Numbered from the stretch's first letter, positions 21,771-33,400 are shown. The stretch is 64,000 bases of DNA from Rebecca billardiae RCC1528 (GCA_965240325.2 OZ251224.1:4216001-4280000), one strand, 5' to 3'. The notes: generated from the sequence alone by a model not told the origin. Numbers and translations: made by a program.

Positions 21771-22705
21771 TTGAATCTGTCAATCTCCCGCAAGTCCCGT
21801 GATGGGCGGCGAGTTGAGAGTCCTGTCGAGACCCCGCCTCTGCTGGCCGGACCGCCGCAGAGGGAGCGCTGGATGCCTGCAATGCGGTCTGCCTCCCCGG
21901 CCCGGGCGGCTGGTGCGGGACACGATTGTTGGCCTGCCGGCCGTCCGGGCCGGCACCTCGGCCGGGCGTTCCGCATCTCTCATTCTCTGCTCGGAGACGT
22001 GCGATTAGTGTGCCACGTGTCTTCCTGCATCGGCGCGCCTTAGCGTCTCCTGTCCGAGCCAACCGCGTATCCACTGCTGCTCAGCCGAAAGCGCAATGTG
22101 CTTGTCGTCTTTTTGGCGCGATGAGTGTTGTTCCATCGGGAAGACCCGAGGCTCACGAAGCAGCATAGGCTCCTGCTCGCGCCATCTCTCGGCCCTGGTG
22201 TTAGTGGTGCAGTTTGAGCCTGTAGACTACTACGTCTGAGCGGGACTGGCGGGTGTCGCGGGCAGCGCCAGCACTCAGCAGTCGGGCACCGACGCACCGA
22301 GCTGCACCCGACTGATCCGGCACTGCGTGTGCGTGTTGGGAGTGGCGGCGCTCGGCATCCCTGCGCACGCTCATTTGCAGGACGTCGTGAGCCATGCGCG
22401 TACGGGCGCGGAGGATATCTCCAACGCCTGCGTGGTCCAGTCGCGCGGCGCTCTCGCCTTTCGGGGGACGTGGGTGAAGAGGGCGGGTCGCGTTAATGGC
22501 GGGGTATTATGGCGTGGGTGACGACATATATGGCGGTGCCGTTCGTCTTGAATGACGCCGCATAAATGCCGTTGCGGCGCATATGGGAAAAGCGCTCGCC
22601 ACATATTCGCCGAGCTTGGGCCTTTCGCCGACTCGAAGCGTCGCAAACCACAAACTCATGCACTGATGAGTAGTGCCGGGGCTGCTGTGCGGGCTGGGGG
22701 TCATC

Positions 22706-25700
22706 ATGGCCCAGCAAGCCCTCGGGACGGTGCACGACACTCTGCGCGTGCTGATCGGTGCGCACCCGCTCAGCCTTCGCGGCCCCGTCGCCGAGGCCAC
22801 GCGTCTCCCTCGCCGCGCGTGCACATCCTTGGTCCAGCTCACCCGCGCCCCGACCCCCCCCGCGCGCGCGCGCGCAGAGGGGACGGTGCATCCGCTGGTG
22901 GTCGCCGATGGCTCGCGCGTCGTGCTCGCGGTGAACCCGCCCGCGCGCGATCTGCTGGTCGGGAGCGAGGGGGGCGAGCCCGTCGGCCGCAAGATCGCAC
23001 ACCTGCTGCGGCCCGACCCGAACGCCGGCGACGTCGCCGCCGAGGGCGAGCACGTGTGCACGATTGTCTCGTGTGAGCAGCGCACCAACTGCGTCACCAA
23101 GCGCGTGGGCGGGTACATCTGCCTCAACCTGATGCCCACCGGGCTGCTGCTGGGCGAGGACGACGAGAACGCCGCCGAGCACGCCGACGACGCCGCCGAG
23201 CGCGAGCAGCACGAGCACGAGCTCGAGGTGGCCGAGGAGGAGGAGCGCGCGTTCACCGAGCGAATCGCCGGCCACGTGCTGCCCGCGCCGACCGAGGACG
23301 TGGAGGGCTCGCCCGACGGCGAGCTGCACCTGCACGTGCTCTTCGTGGACGACGACCCGTTCCAGGCCAACGTGATGACCATGCTCTGCGCGTCCAACGG
23401 CTACCAGCTCACGCACTGCGCGAACGGCCCCGACGCGATCGAGGAGCTCAAGCTGCCCGAGCACCCGTACAACCTCGTGATGCTCGACCTCAACATGCAG
23501 CCAATGCACGGGCTCGAGGTGCTCAAGGCGATCCGCAAGTTCAACAAGCACATCACCGTGATCATCATCACCGCCACCGAGGACGACCACATGGTCAAGG
23601 TACGAGCCGCCGCGCCGCGCGCGCGCGAGAGAGAGAGAGAGAGGGAGGGAGAGAGAGAGAGGGAGAGAGAGAGAGGGAGACACAGAGACAGAGACACAGG
23701 GGGCGTGTGCCTCGCGCCGCGCGGCGCGGCGCGAGGCGACCGGTCGGTGCCGGCTGGCGGCGGCCGACGCGCGTCGCGCGCGTTGCGCGCACTCGCGCGC
23801 GTGCGCAGGCGTGCATCCTCCACGGCGCGAACTCGTACCTCGTCAAGCCCGTGCGCGAGAAGGACGTGCGCAACATCGGCCACTTTGCCATCGAGGCGAC
23901 CAAGGCGGAGAAGCGCAGGCGGCGCGCGCGCGTGCGCTCCGCGATCGCGTCCGTGCTGATGACCAAGTTTGCGATCGTGTTCATGCCGCTGCGCGCGTTC
24001 AAGGCGGAGGGGCGGCTGATCCCGCACGAGGTGGCGCGCGCGAAGGGGCTGCTCACGCAGTGCGACACGTACGACGAGGTCGCAGAGTTCATCCGAGTCC
24101 ACCCGACTGTGCGCGCGCGCGCGCTTGCGCCGGCGCCGCGGCGGCGCGCCGCCCCTCTCGCCGCCGAGCGCGTGGCTGTCGCCCGCGCGCGGCCGGTCGT
24201 TGGCGTGCGCAGCGGGCGGGCGAGCGCGCGCTCACTCGCATCACTCGCGCGCGCCCCGCGTGCGCCGTGCAACGTGCCCGCCGCCGCGTGCCGACCGTGT
24301 GCGCACAACGCCACGCAACGCCACGCCACGCAACGCCACGCCACGCACCGCAACGGCATGCATCAGGCCTTTTTCTCGCACCAGGCGCGGCCGCGAACCG
24401 CACGCGTGCCGAGCGCCCCTGCTGCCGAGCGCGCGCCGACCCCAGGCGGCGCGCTCGGCGCTCGGCGGTGCGCCGCTTGCGCCCTGCGCTGAGCGGCCGC
24501 GCGCCCCGCCCCTTCGCCCTCTGCGCGCGCGCCCGCGCCTGCAGTGGCTGGGCCGCAGCCACCCGGACCCGGAGGGGCGGCAGTACGAGCTGATGCTCGA
24601 CGCCTCGCGCCGGCTGTGTGAGCTCGAGGGCGTGTCGGAGGAGTCGCTCTTCGTCTGGGTGCGCGGCACGCGCCGAGCACGCGCGCGCGCTCGCAGCCCG
24701 GGGCGCGGCCGTCGGGTGGGGGGCCGTCCGGTGGGGGGCCGGAGCCTGCGGGCGCGCCGTGTGCGCCGTCCGCGCATCGGCCGCGCCGTCCGCGCCGCGG
24801 CCGCGCGCCGCCGGTCGCGCGGCGCGCCGGCCCGTGCGTCGGCGGGCGCAGGGCGCGCGCTGAGCCCGCCTCCGCCCCGCCGGCCCGCCCCCCTCTGCCG
24901 CCCGTTTGGCCTGCCCCGACCCCACCCCCACCCTCCACCCCGTCGCCTGCTGCCCCCGCGCGCATGGATGGCGTGCGCCTTGAATGTGCGCGCACGCACA
25001 GATCGACTACATCTCGATCCCGCAGCGCAACAAGCACATGCAGCGCATGAGCATCTCGACGCTGGGTGTGTACGCGTCGCTGTGCAAGTACTTCGTGGTG
25101 GTCGCGCCCGAGGCGACGCACGCGGACACGCGCCGCCGGTGCGACGCGACGACGTACCGCAAGCGAGGCTGGTGCCGCCTCGAGCAGTGGGCGCACCTCA
25201 CCGCCGCGGGCACGGAGAACATGTTTGCCATCGAGCGCGCGGGCGAGCTGGGCATGATCGACCAGCAGGACGCGTGGGTGGACGACTCGATCCGCGTGTT
25301 TGGCGGCGACTTCACGTTCGAGGTGCGCGGCGCAGCGCGGCGCAGCGCGGCGCAGCGCGGGGGGCGCCGTCGTGCTCGCGGCCCTGTCGTGTGCTGCCGT
25401 CGGACTGGCGGCGCGCGCCGCGCACGCGCGCGTGCTTGCCGCCGGCTGAGCGCGGCCTCGCGCCCCGCGCGCGGCCCCTCCTCCGTTGCGCGCGCTCCCC
25501 CAGGAGGACAAGCGGCAGCTGGTGGACGTGGTGATGGGCCTGTGGTCGCTCACGCTCGTGGCGCACGCGGCCGGGCTGTCGCACGTGCTGCCCATCATCA
25601 AGCGCGTGGATGCGCGCAAGGCGGAGGTGCGCGCGCGCGCGCTGCAGAGGGGGCGCGGCGGAGGGGGCAGCGCGCGCCGCGGCGGGGGCTGCTGCGGCGG

Positions 25701-26780
25701 CTGTGCGCGGCGGCGGGGCGGTCTCGCTGCCGCGCGGGCCGAGGCAGGCCGCGGCTGCGCACGCGCCGACCCCCGCTTCCCCCGCCCTCCCTCCGTCATC
25801 CCGCGCCGCGCCGCGCCCCCGCCGCTTGGTGCGTGCCCCGTGCCGCAGGTCTTCCCGTCCGAGCAGTTTGGGGAGATGGTCACGATGCTGGAGGACGAGA
25901 TCCGGCTGTACTACGAGGCGGAGCCCGCGCCGATCAGGGCCGACGCAAACGTGAGTGAGGCGCGCGCTCGCGCCGCAGGGGGCGGGGGCCTCGCGCTGCC
26001 GAGGGCTGCCGAGCGCGCGGCGCCGAGCGCGAGCGGGCGCGCGCGCTGGAGCGCCGTGCCGCGCGCCCCGCGCCCGCGCTGCGCCCGGCTCGACTGGCGC
26101 TCACGCGCGCGCCCGCCTCCCCCCCCCCCTCCCCCCCCGCGCGCAGGCGGAGTGGTCGCAGTCGATGCTCAGCCTGCCGCACCAGGCCTCGCACCTGACC
26201 GTGCAGTCCGTCTCCTCGCCTGGGCGGCGCAACCGCTTCGGCCCGCCCTCCATCACCACGACCGCGCGAGCATCCGAGATGCACGTCGTCGCGGCCGAGC
26301 TCGTGGAGAACCGCCGGCTGTACCACAAGCTGGCGGCGAGCGGGGTGGGCGCGGACGGCGCGAAGCAGACGGCGATGGCGCAGCTGCAGGTCTCGATGGA
26401 GGCGCTCAAGCTGCCCGCGGACGCGGAGCTCGTGCGCGAGGTGCTCGTCTCGATGCGGATCGAGCCCGCCGGCCCGCCGCTCGCCTTCCGCGACTACTGC
26501 CGCGCGCTCGGCAAGCTGAGGCGAGTGCGGAGCGGCGTGGGCGCCAACTCGCCGTCGCCGATGATGCGGATCGCGCCCTCGCTCTCGAGGTCACCGCGCA
26601 TGGCGCAGGAGGACGGGGTGGGCCTCCAGCACGGCGGCGGCGGCGGCAGCTCGTCGCTCAGCTTGCCGCCGCCGGCTTGGCAAGTGGGCTCGAGCAGCAA
26701 GCTGCGCGAAAGGGGCTCGGGCCTGAGCCCGATGCAGCTGCCACAGCCTGCTGCCACACCGGTGCCAGGAGGAGTCACCG

Positions 26781-26785
<5 letters not shown>
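22706..26785 (+). CDS. PAS-like / response-regulator receiver protein with HET/TIR-like domain
   Basis: Eight exons: 22706-22757, 22878-23599, 23809-24108, 24545-24658, 25002-25322, 25504-25626, 25849-25950, 26147-26785; about 790 residues. The first intron is in frame and inferred because removing it gives a continuous PAS-like start (VLIEGTVHPLVVADG, residues 15-70). A Glu/Ala-rich coiled linker leads to a receiver domain (about 170-285): acidic cluster VLFVDDD, phospho-acceptor Asp221 in LVMLDLNMQ, Thr249 in IIITATED, Lys271 in SYLVKPV. All catalytic residues of two-component receivers are present. Residues about 359-503 carry LFVWIDYISIPQ and KRGWCRLEQW, motifs seen in HET/TIR-like domains. 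The rest is unknown and ends Ser/Pro/Gly-rich. Likely a phosphorelay target with a novel output; no DNA-binding domain is visible. Confidence 0.85.
23627..23700. repeat. GA-rich microsatellite inside an intron
   Basis: A run of GA/GGGA/CAGA units within the second intron (23600-23808) of the response-regulator gene, immediately after the exon that encodes the phospho-acceptor Asp. Confidence 0.85.

Positions 26786-26852
<67 letters not shown>
26786..26852. repeat. TA dinucleotide microsatellite
   Basis: About 67 bp of pure TA repeat begin at the base directly after the response-regulator stop codon (26783-26785). The transcript's 3' UTR must therefore start in this repeat or be very short. 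Confidence 0.95.
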
Positions 26853-26854
<2 letters not shown>

Positions 26855-27372
26855 CTAATCAATATTATATATATATTATCATCGTCATTATTATATATTT
26901 AACGACGTGGCAGCATCGGACAAGCGTCAGGCTCAGAGTGCAACAGACACATAGAATGCGTCCGCGCCTTCCGTCCAGGTCAGACAGTGCGCCACCCGCA
27001 TATATAATATTATATAGTAATAATATAGACAGAGTACAATAAAAGTTCTGGTGAGCAGCTCTAGCGTAGATGAGTGAGATACAGCTACTAGCTAGCGCTA
27101 ACTAGCGGCGAAGATCCAGCACGAAGCCAGCTGTCGTCGTCAGAACGGTGAACCGCGCCGGTACGGCCGAGCAGCTCGGCCTCGTGGCGCGGTCTGCGCC
27201 TGCGCCGGGTCGTTGCCGGCGGTGCCCAGCGCGCGCGGTGTCACTGCCATGGCCGTGCGCGCGCGCGGTCCCGGTGCCAGCCGACATGATCGTGATTGCC
27301 TGCGATAGCCCGGCCACCGCCGCGCAGCAGCTATGCGCGCGCAGCATGCGCCAGCCAGCTCCGCCCCTAGCC
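26853..27372. other. Intergenic between convergent genes
   Basis: AT-rich remnant of the microsatellite, then a 108-bp dispersed repeat (listed separately), then AT-rich DNA with TATA-like runs at 27000-27040, then a GC-rich stretch that is probably 3' UTR of the minus-strand transporter. No gene seen. Confidence 0.5.
26893..27000 (+). repeat. 108-bp dispersed repeat, copy 1
   Basis: Near-identical, in inverted orientation, to 46858-46966: I count one substitution and one single-base indel. Both copies are bordered on one side by TATATA sequence, suggesting a small mobile sequence inserted into TA-rich DNA. Confidence 0.85.
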
Positions 27373-29024
27373 CTACGAGGTGTTCACCGAGATGAAGCCG
27401 TACTGGGTCTGCGCCTGCGTGTTGGGCGGCACGTAGTGTGTGACCGCCGCCTTCTGCTCCGCCTCTGGCAGGTCCTGCGCCATCGCGTGGTGCATCGCCG
27501 ACGCGACGAGCGGCGACCTCGCCATCGCGGGCGTGGCCATCCGCGACACGTCCAGCCCGTCGTAGCTGAAGCACGGCAGCTGGATGTTCGCGTTGTACAC
27601 GGCGGTGCCGACCAGCAGGATCGCGAGGCCGGCGAGCTCGAGGAAGGACCAGTTGGTCCACATCTCGCCAAACGCGCCGCCCGACACGGCATAGAAGATG
27701 AAGAGGTCGGTCGACCAGACGGTGATCGGCCTGAAGTTGTCGAGGATCGCGTGCCACACGCTGTTGAGCAGGTACGTGACGAGCACGCCGAACGTGTTGT
27801 ACAGGAAGATGAAGAGGAAGTACCACACGAGGATCAGCTGGATCGTGCTCGAGTTTTGGATCATCACCAGCGTGTTGCGCGGGTCCTCTATCCGGCCGTG
27901 GTCGTCGCCCGGCAGGAAGAACGCCAGCGGGTACAGCACGAGCGTGCAGATCACCGCGCCCCACAGGCCCTGCGCGCGCGCAGCCGGCCGAGCGGAGCGG
28001 TGCGCGGGCGCACGGGCGAGAGAGAGAGGGGGCGAGAGAAAGCGGTTGCGGCGGTGGTGGCAGGGGCGCCGTCAGCGCCGGCGCGCGCGCGCGCGCGCCG
28101 GGCAGGGCGCGCGGGGATCGGGCGCGGCCGCGCGCGGGGGTCGCGCGCGCGCGCTCGCACCTCCATGCCAATCACCAGCAGCGGCGGCGCGGAGACGTCG
28201 CCCGTCATCACCTTCTCCTCGAACGCGTACTGCAGCGACTGCACAAACGTGCCGCACAGGATCAGCGCAACGCCCAGCAGGGGGTTGTCTGCGCGGCCGC
28301 GCGGAGGCGGCGGGGGAGGATGGGCGGGGCGGGCGGGCGGGCGCGGCGGCGGCTCGGCGTGATGGGTGGGTTGGCGCGCGCGAGCCCTCGACCACCGGCG
28401 CCGCGCGTGCGTGCGCCGCGTGCGCGCACCGCCGCTCATGTCGTCCGAGCCCGCGCCCAGCACGCTCGTCAGCCCGACCAGCGTGATCGCGAGCGCGAGC
28501 AGGCAGACGCCGACCCAGTTGTAGCCCTTCAGCCGGTCCTTGAGCAGGTAGTGCTTCATCAACGCGACGAAGACGATGCACGCGCCGCGTAGCAGCTGGT
28601 ACACCGACGCAGAGATGTGCAGCAGCCCAAACATGCACAGCACGGTCGCGAGGAGGTCAAAGCACGCCGGCACGGCGAGGATAAAGTAGGTCCAGGTCGG
28701 CATGCTCGGCTTGGGCACCTCGATGGCGGGGTTAATCCCCTTCTTCAGCGACTGCTGCTCCTCGCTGCCTTTGCGCCTCTCCCAGTACTCGTACGCGAAG
28801 TGGATCGGCAGCGCGCATGTCATCGCGACAAACATGATCCACGACTGGAAGAGCGGGTCCTCGAACTTCTCGACCTCACCGGTCATGCCGACGGACTCGG
28901 CCGTCAGCAGCATCTTCGACGCGAGCGAGCATCCCGTGCCCGAGATCAGCCCGATCACGAACACGAGGACCTCGCGCCACGTGCACGCGGCCATTGTCGC
29001 CCCGGTGCTCACGCCCGAGATCAC
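27373..29024 (-). CDS. SLC35F6-like drug/metabolite transporter
   Basis: Three exons (29024-28430, 28288-28161, 27969-27373), 439 residues. Donors GTGCGC and GTGCGA, acceptors CAG; splicing restores MSG-DNPLLGVALILCG and VIGME-GLWGAVICTLV. About ten hydrophobic segments match the drug/metabolite transporter fold. Similarity to animal SLC35F6 is visible in FDLLATVLCMFGLLHISASVY, QLLRGACIVFVAL, SLQYAFEEKV, the EGLWG block and a late LILLVG-type helix ending GTAVYNAN. The substrate is not known in this family; mammalian SLC35F6 is lysosomal/mitochondrial, and the Plasmodium CRT transporter belongs to the same broad group. The C-terminal ~60 residues are soluble and Ala/Met-rich. The start could also be the ATG at 28994. 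It is head-to-head with the gene at 29355. Confidence 0.85.
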
Positions 29025-29354
29025 GGCAGTCAGGGACGATGCCGGTCGGAGTGGAAAGCCTCGAATCTAATAGATCACCAGCAGAAGGCACCGTTCCGAC
29101 GTCCGGCGTCACGAGCAAGCCCTTGGACCACCCTTGCCCTTGGTATGGTACTCACGAGCTCCGGTCGCGACTCATCAGAACGTGACTAGTTTCAGACTCA
29201 CAATCAGCCCATCACCGACCGAGATGATCGAGAGGCTTGAGCAAACAGCCAAACCAAAACTGAAAACAAAGCGGCATCATCAGCAGCGAACCTTTTGACC
29301 TTGCCCACCGCGGCACAGGCTGTGACGTCCCCGCCCGGCCACTCGCATCCAGCG
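29025..29354. other. Putative bidirectional promoter
   Basis: 330 bp between the start codons of the SLC35F6-like gene (minus) and the unknown gene at 29355 (plus). GC content is lower than in the flanking genes. No core promoter element can be identified. An in-frame ATG at 29295 could extend the downstream protein by 20 residues. Confidence 0.45.
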
Positions 29355-30194
29355 ATGGCGAAGCGCAAGGCAGAAGCGGACAGCGGCGAGGGCGCCAAGA
29401 AGGCCAAACCTTCTGCTGAGAAGGCAGGCAAGGCGGCGACGGGAAAGACCACGCCGACCATCGCCTGCCTCGCCCCCACAGAGGCTGCCAAGATGCCGAG
29501 CTCGTCGAAGGAGTTCCGCGAGCGCTTGGCTTCGCAGAAGAAGGAGCTGTACAAAGACCCGCCCGTGCTGCCACCGGCGGGGGCACAAGTGCTCTCCAAG
29601 CTCGAGCCGTTGCCCACACGCTCAAAGGACACGGGCGAGCTCAAGTTCGCGGACCAGCCCAAGTTCCGGCCGAACCTCACGCCTAAGGAGGTGATGCAGG
29701 CTGGCTCATTTGGTGGCACGTACTTCCGGCCGATCGTGAGCGCGGTGACGGGAGAGCGCTATCGTGGGATTCACAAGGAGTTCCCAGCAGACTGGTTCGA
29801 GGGCCTTGACCTCTCCCGGCACGTCGTGTCCTCCAAGTACGACGCCTCGGTCAACAAGTACAAGGTGAGCTGCGGCGGCAGCCTCGACATGTGGGAGTCG
29901 AGTGGCTGGATCTCGCACATCGACCCGTACGGATGGTTCCACTGGTACTGCCGGTTCTACCTCGGGCGGCGGTCCACAGACGACGCCCGACAGATCGATC
30001 GTTGGCTCAAGGGCCAGGGGCCGACGGGGCGCTGGCGCACCCAGCTCTGCAACAAGGTGCTGCAGAGCAAATCCAAGCAGTTTGACGATGCCTTGGTCAG
30101 CCCAGTGATCCGGCAGACGTGCCTGCATTGGGCGTACGAGCTCACGAGCAAGGACCTCGCCGCACACGCGCGGAAGAAAGGGATCCAGCTTTGA
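29355..30194 (+). CDS. Conserved eukaryotic protein of unknown function
   Basis: Single exon, 279 residues. The first ~70 residues are Lys/Ala/Glu-rich (MAKRKAEADSGEGAKKAK) and look like a nuclear-localisation-rich disordered tail. The folded part starts near residue 75 and has strong motifs: GSFGGTYFRPI, WFEGLDL, NKYKVSCGGSLDMWE, SGWISHIDPYGWFHWYCRF and GRRSTDDARQIDRW. From memory, proteins with the same DPYGWF.WYCRFY.GRR..DD.RQI block occur in fungi and other protists as uncharacterised proteins; I know no established function. Codon use and composition are clearly coding. The basic tail suggests a nuclear location, which is inference. Confidence 0.85.
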   Translation: MAKRKAEADSGEGAKKAKPSAEKAGKAATGKTTPTIACLAPTEAAKMPSSSKEFRERLASQKKELYKDPPVLPPAGAQVLSKLEPLPTRSKDTGELKFADQPKFRPNLTPKEVMQAGSFGGTYFRPIVSAVTGERYRGIHKEFPADWFEGLDLSRHVVSSKYDASVNKYKVSCGGSLDMWESSGWISHIDPYGWFHWYCRFYLGRRSTDDARQIDRWLKGQGPTGRWRTQLCNKVLQSKSKQFDDALVSPVIRQTCLHWAYELTSKDLAAHARKKGIQL

Positions 30195-30582
30195 ACCCGC
30201 ATCCAGGGCGCGTATCGTCGTCGTCATCATCGTACTGGACATCCGCGCGGCCGCCGTGACGTGGCGGTCAGCCAGCACTGACGCCGCCCCGGCGCTCAGT
30301 CGGCAGCCTGAGGAGCCCTGATGTCAGACTCGGACCGGGCCTCAGATCCGAACGACCGAACGGAGACGGACTCTCAAGCTCTGACAGTTTATCAGAGCCA
30401 GACGCAGGCTCCTGACGGTCCTGCTGGTAGTGGTACTGCCGCCGTGATTGGCCATGACGATGTAACTGTGTATACTAACTGTGCATCGTCCGCGACTAAG
30501 AGTCTTACTAGTAGTAGTAAGAGTACTAACCCGGCAGGCGGTGCGCCGGTGCGGTGACTCCGCCAGTCGTCAATACTCGACT
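30195..30582. other. Intergenic; ends with target-site duplication GACT
   Basis: About 390 bp without a gene. The last four bases (30579-30582) are GACT, repeated at 34129-34132 on the far side of the inverted-repeat element. Confidence 0.5.
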
Positions 30583-31312
30583 TCCCCCCCCCAAGACGGG
30601 CCCGGCCCGTGATGTGCGCAGCGGAGGCGCGCGGTCGAAGTCGCGCTTTCGCCGCGTCTGAAAAAGCGCCGTGGTACCTTTGCGCGCGCCCTGCGCGCCA
30701 CTGGGCGCACGGTGGCGGCCGCGCGCCGCCGCGCGGGCCGCATCCTCGCGGCCACTGGCGCCACCGCGAGGCCGCGCGCTCGGGCTGGGCGGGCTGCCAG
30801 CCGCGCGTAGGAGCCCGCCGCGCGCGCTCGGCCCGGCTCGCGGCCTACTCGCCGCCCGTGCGCTCGGCACGCGGCCGGCGCGACCCGGGCGGCGCGGCGC
30901 GCGAGGTTCGCGCGCCCGCTCGCCGGGCGCGTGAGCGAGTCGGGCGCGTTCGGTCGGCGGCGCCTGAGGGAGCGTGTCCCTCACGAGCTGTAGCGAGCCG
31001 GGCTCCCTCGCCTCGACGCCCGAGGCGGTGCGCCGCGCGCGTTCTGTGCCGGTCTGCGGCGGCGCAGCGGCTGCGCTCGCGCACGGACGGCCGCTGGGCT
31101 TGGATGGGCGCTCTCGAGCGCGTTTGGCGGCGGATCCCGCGCAGAGCGCTGGGGCAGGCACGGCGACCCGCTCTGTCCGCGCCCAGCCCGCCTCGTGACG
31201 GAGGCCTTGCCCATCGACCGCTCGCGCGCCTCACCGCCGGCGCTAGACCGGAGTCAGGCGTGGGCCGCACGCGCCGCGTGGGCCGCGCGCGCGCCCGGTC
31301 AGCCCACGAAGG
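30583..31312 (+). repeat. Left terminal inverted repeat
   Basis: 730 bp, very GC-rich, matching 33401-34128 in inverted orientation. Similarity stops sharply after CCCACGAAGG at 31312. Long open frames on both strands here are present in both arms with frame differences caused by indels, so they are not conserved genes. Confidence 0.9.
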
Positions 31313-31500
31313 TGGCGCGGCATCTGGCGGCACGCGAGGGCAATGCAGTTGCAGCAGCCTACCTTTCAGCTGGCATCTCTGCTCAGCCGGTCGCACTCGT
31401 TTCTCGCCATGCTCAGCGCTCATGCGTCTTCATGCCTGCGGTGCTGGAGGAGGGCCGTCCTGCTGCAGTCATGACCACTGGCTGCTGCCCTTTGAGTGCG

Positions 31501-32944
31501 CTAGCTGGCAGCGTTCACAGACGTGCGGCGCGCGGCGCATGCTGCTGTCCGCGCCCAATGAGCCCACAGCTGCGCTGACCTTGGCACAGCAGGGCACAAA
31601 GCGCTGCTATCGCCCATAGCAGTGACTGTGCCGAGCCGACTGAGCACCGGCTGCGCATGCGCACAAGCTGAGCTAGCAGGCCCAGCTCGAGTGTTGGCGA
31701 GCGACATGCGCAGTTGATGCAGCCTGGGCCGCCCGAGCGCAGCCGCGCACGCCCGTCTCACGGCCGTGCTAGGCATGCCGTGCCCATGGCTGTGTGCGCG
31801 CTGTTCACTCAGCAGTGCTGCACATAGATGCTGTAGTGTGCGCGAGCCCGCGCGTGTGCAGTGCCGACAGCTCTGCCAGACTCGCCAGAGCCCGAGCAGC
31901 AGCACGGATGTAGGGAACGTACACCTGTTGAGCGGACGACGCTGCTTGACACCCGTTGCCATGCGCACCTGGGACCACCACCCGGCCTGCTGATGTAGTG
32001 TCGACCGTTGAGCTTGAATACTGTGCGATGACCGCGCGAGACTGGCTGGGCAGCGGCGATGGCGGCAGAGACGATGGCGGCGACGACGCTCTGGGATCGG
32101 CGGCGGACTGGGCGGTGATGATGACGGTGATGACGGCTGTGGACTAGGTGGTGACGACACTGGCGGTGATGGTGGTAGCGATGGTGGTGGGATCCGCGGT
32201 GGGCTCGGCGGCGGACTGGGAGGAGGGGGCAACTGTGGCGGTGATGGCTGCGGGCTTGGCTGCGAGCTCGGTGGCGGGCCTGGCGGCGGCGACGGCAGCG
32301 TTCTACGCGGCGGGCGTAGCGGCGGAGATGTTGGCAGTGGTGGCGGCGGGTATGCCAGTGGCGATGGTGGTGGCGACGACGGTTGGCTGGCCGGCGGGCT
32401 GGGTGGCACCTGCAGCCAGCCCTTCCAGCAAGCAATGCTGACAATGCGGGCAGCAGTGTCAGTCGGGCATGATTCTCAACCACTCAAGCTACCTGCAGCG
32501 CCGCCTCGGCGTGCTCTCTCGCACTGCGACGTCCGCGTGTGACACGGGGCACAGCCTCTGCCGCCTGACCAGCAGCAGCTCGCCCCACTGGATTGCACTC
32601 TGGATGGCACGGCTACACGAGCAGTCACCAATGATGCCTTGGTCTGTCAGACGGTCACACAGGCTGGCTGGCGCACTCAGCGCGCCTCTGCCGCGGCAGC
32701 AGATGGCGAGCTGCCTGCGCTTGGCGTTTGAGGCAAGGTTGGCCGGCGCGCACAGCCAGTGGCCCACCACGATCTCGACCTCGGGAGGAAGCGCCTTATG
32801 GGCCGAGCAAACTTGCGAGCACACTATGGGCCGGCGCGTGCCTGCTCGGCCAGCAGCTGCTGTCCTGGATGCCGAGCCCGAGATGATGTCGGCCAGCATG
32901 GTGGGCTGCCTCGGGCCTGCCTCGGGCATACCGTGATGGCGCAT
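31501..32944 (-). pseudogene. Cys-rich plus Ser/Pro-rich exons inside the TIR element
   Basis: Two minus-strand frames. The upstream one (32944-32489) is Cys-rich: IVCSQVCSAHKALPPE, VVGHWLCAPA, LAICCRGRG, SLCDRLTDQGIIGDCSCSRA. The downstream one (from about 32409) begins after a CTGCAG acceptor-like site and encodes about 100 residues of SPPPSPP-type repeats, then a less ordered tail to a stop at 31501. Cys-rich modules joined by hydroxyproline-type SPP linkers are typical of extracellular or cell-wall proteins of algae. No start, signal peptide or full splice model could be built, so I call it a fragmentary or decaying gene carried by the element. It does not resemble any transposase. Confidence 0.4.
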
Positions 32945-33400
32945 GTTCGCTCGGTCGTGTGCCTAGCCGCATCGACGCGGGCACGGCATCGGTGATGGCG
33001 GCTCTGACCTGTCAGCCAGAGAGTCTCAGCTGACGTGACACCACGGGCCTGGCCGTCGATGTTGTTAGGTATTCGGGTCGCCGCCTCAGTTGTTAGACTC
33101 ACCCGACCTTCCGCCTAGACGTGTTGTACGTAGCCACGTGCTATCTACTGGCGCATACCTGGATGTGTGTGGCATAGCCTCTCGCCTGCCCAGCGATATA
33201 TCAGGCACGGGGCAAGCTGCATACGTAGCCCGCAGGCTAAGCGCCGCTCACGATTGCTACACTTCTGACTTGTGCCCACTTCGTGCACAGCGACACACGC
33301 GCGCATGCTGGAGCCAGGCGCGCCAAAGGCGACGGCCAAGAAGGCGTGCGGCCAGCCAGCGCATGCGAGAGTCAGGCGCAGTGAAGAGCACATCGCATCG

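Larger units (their letters stand above)
19448..22705. other. Gene-poor region with possible coding fragments
   Basis: Contains two inverted copies of a 26-nt motif plus hairpins (listed separately). Three stretches have protein-like composition but no recognised family. First, 19729-19880 plus, a signal-peptide-like ATSVVSVLVACAAVVLAPAA. Second, about 19917-20227 plus, with WLLGDPLAVRGRCHTVLRDL; and 20314-20616 plus, with ATHTYVRKAALLSAYAALV. Third, 21279-21695 minus, 138 residues, with VASIALIGLVRAGIHLAHSF. They may be exons of a small gene or decayed copies. No complete model could be built, so none is called as a gene. Confidence 0.4.

Noticed and set aside
26786-26862. Open frames of alternating Ile and Tyr
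   Set aside because: They are translations of the TA microsatellite. The same holds at 43565-43643.
30583-31312. Long open frames such as the 211-codon minus-strand frame in the left TIR
   Set aside because: The copy in the right TIR loses the frame through small indels near its end, so the frame is not under coding selection.
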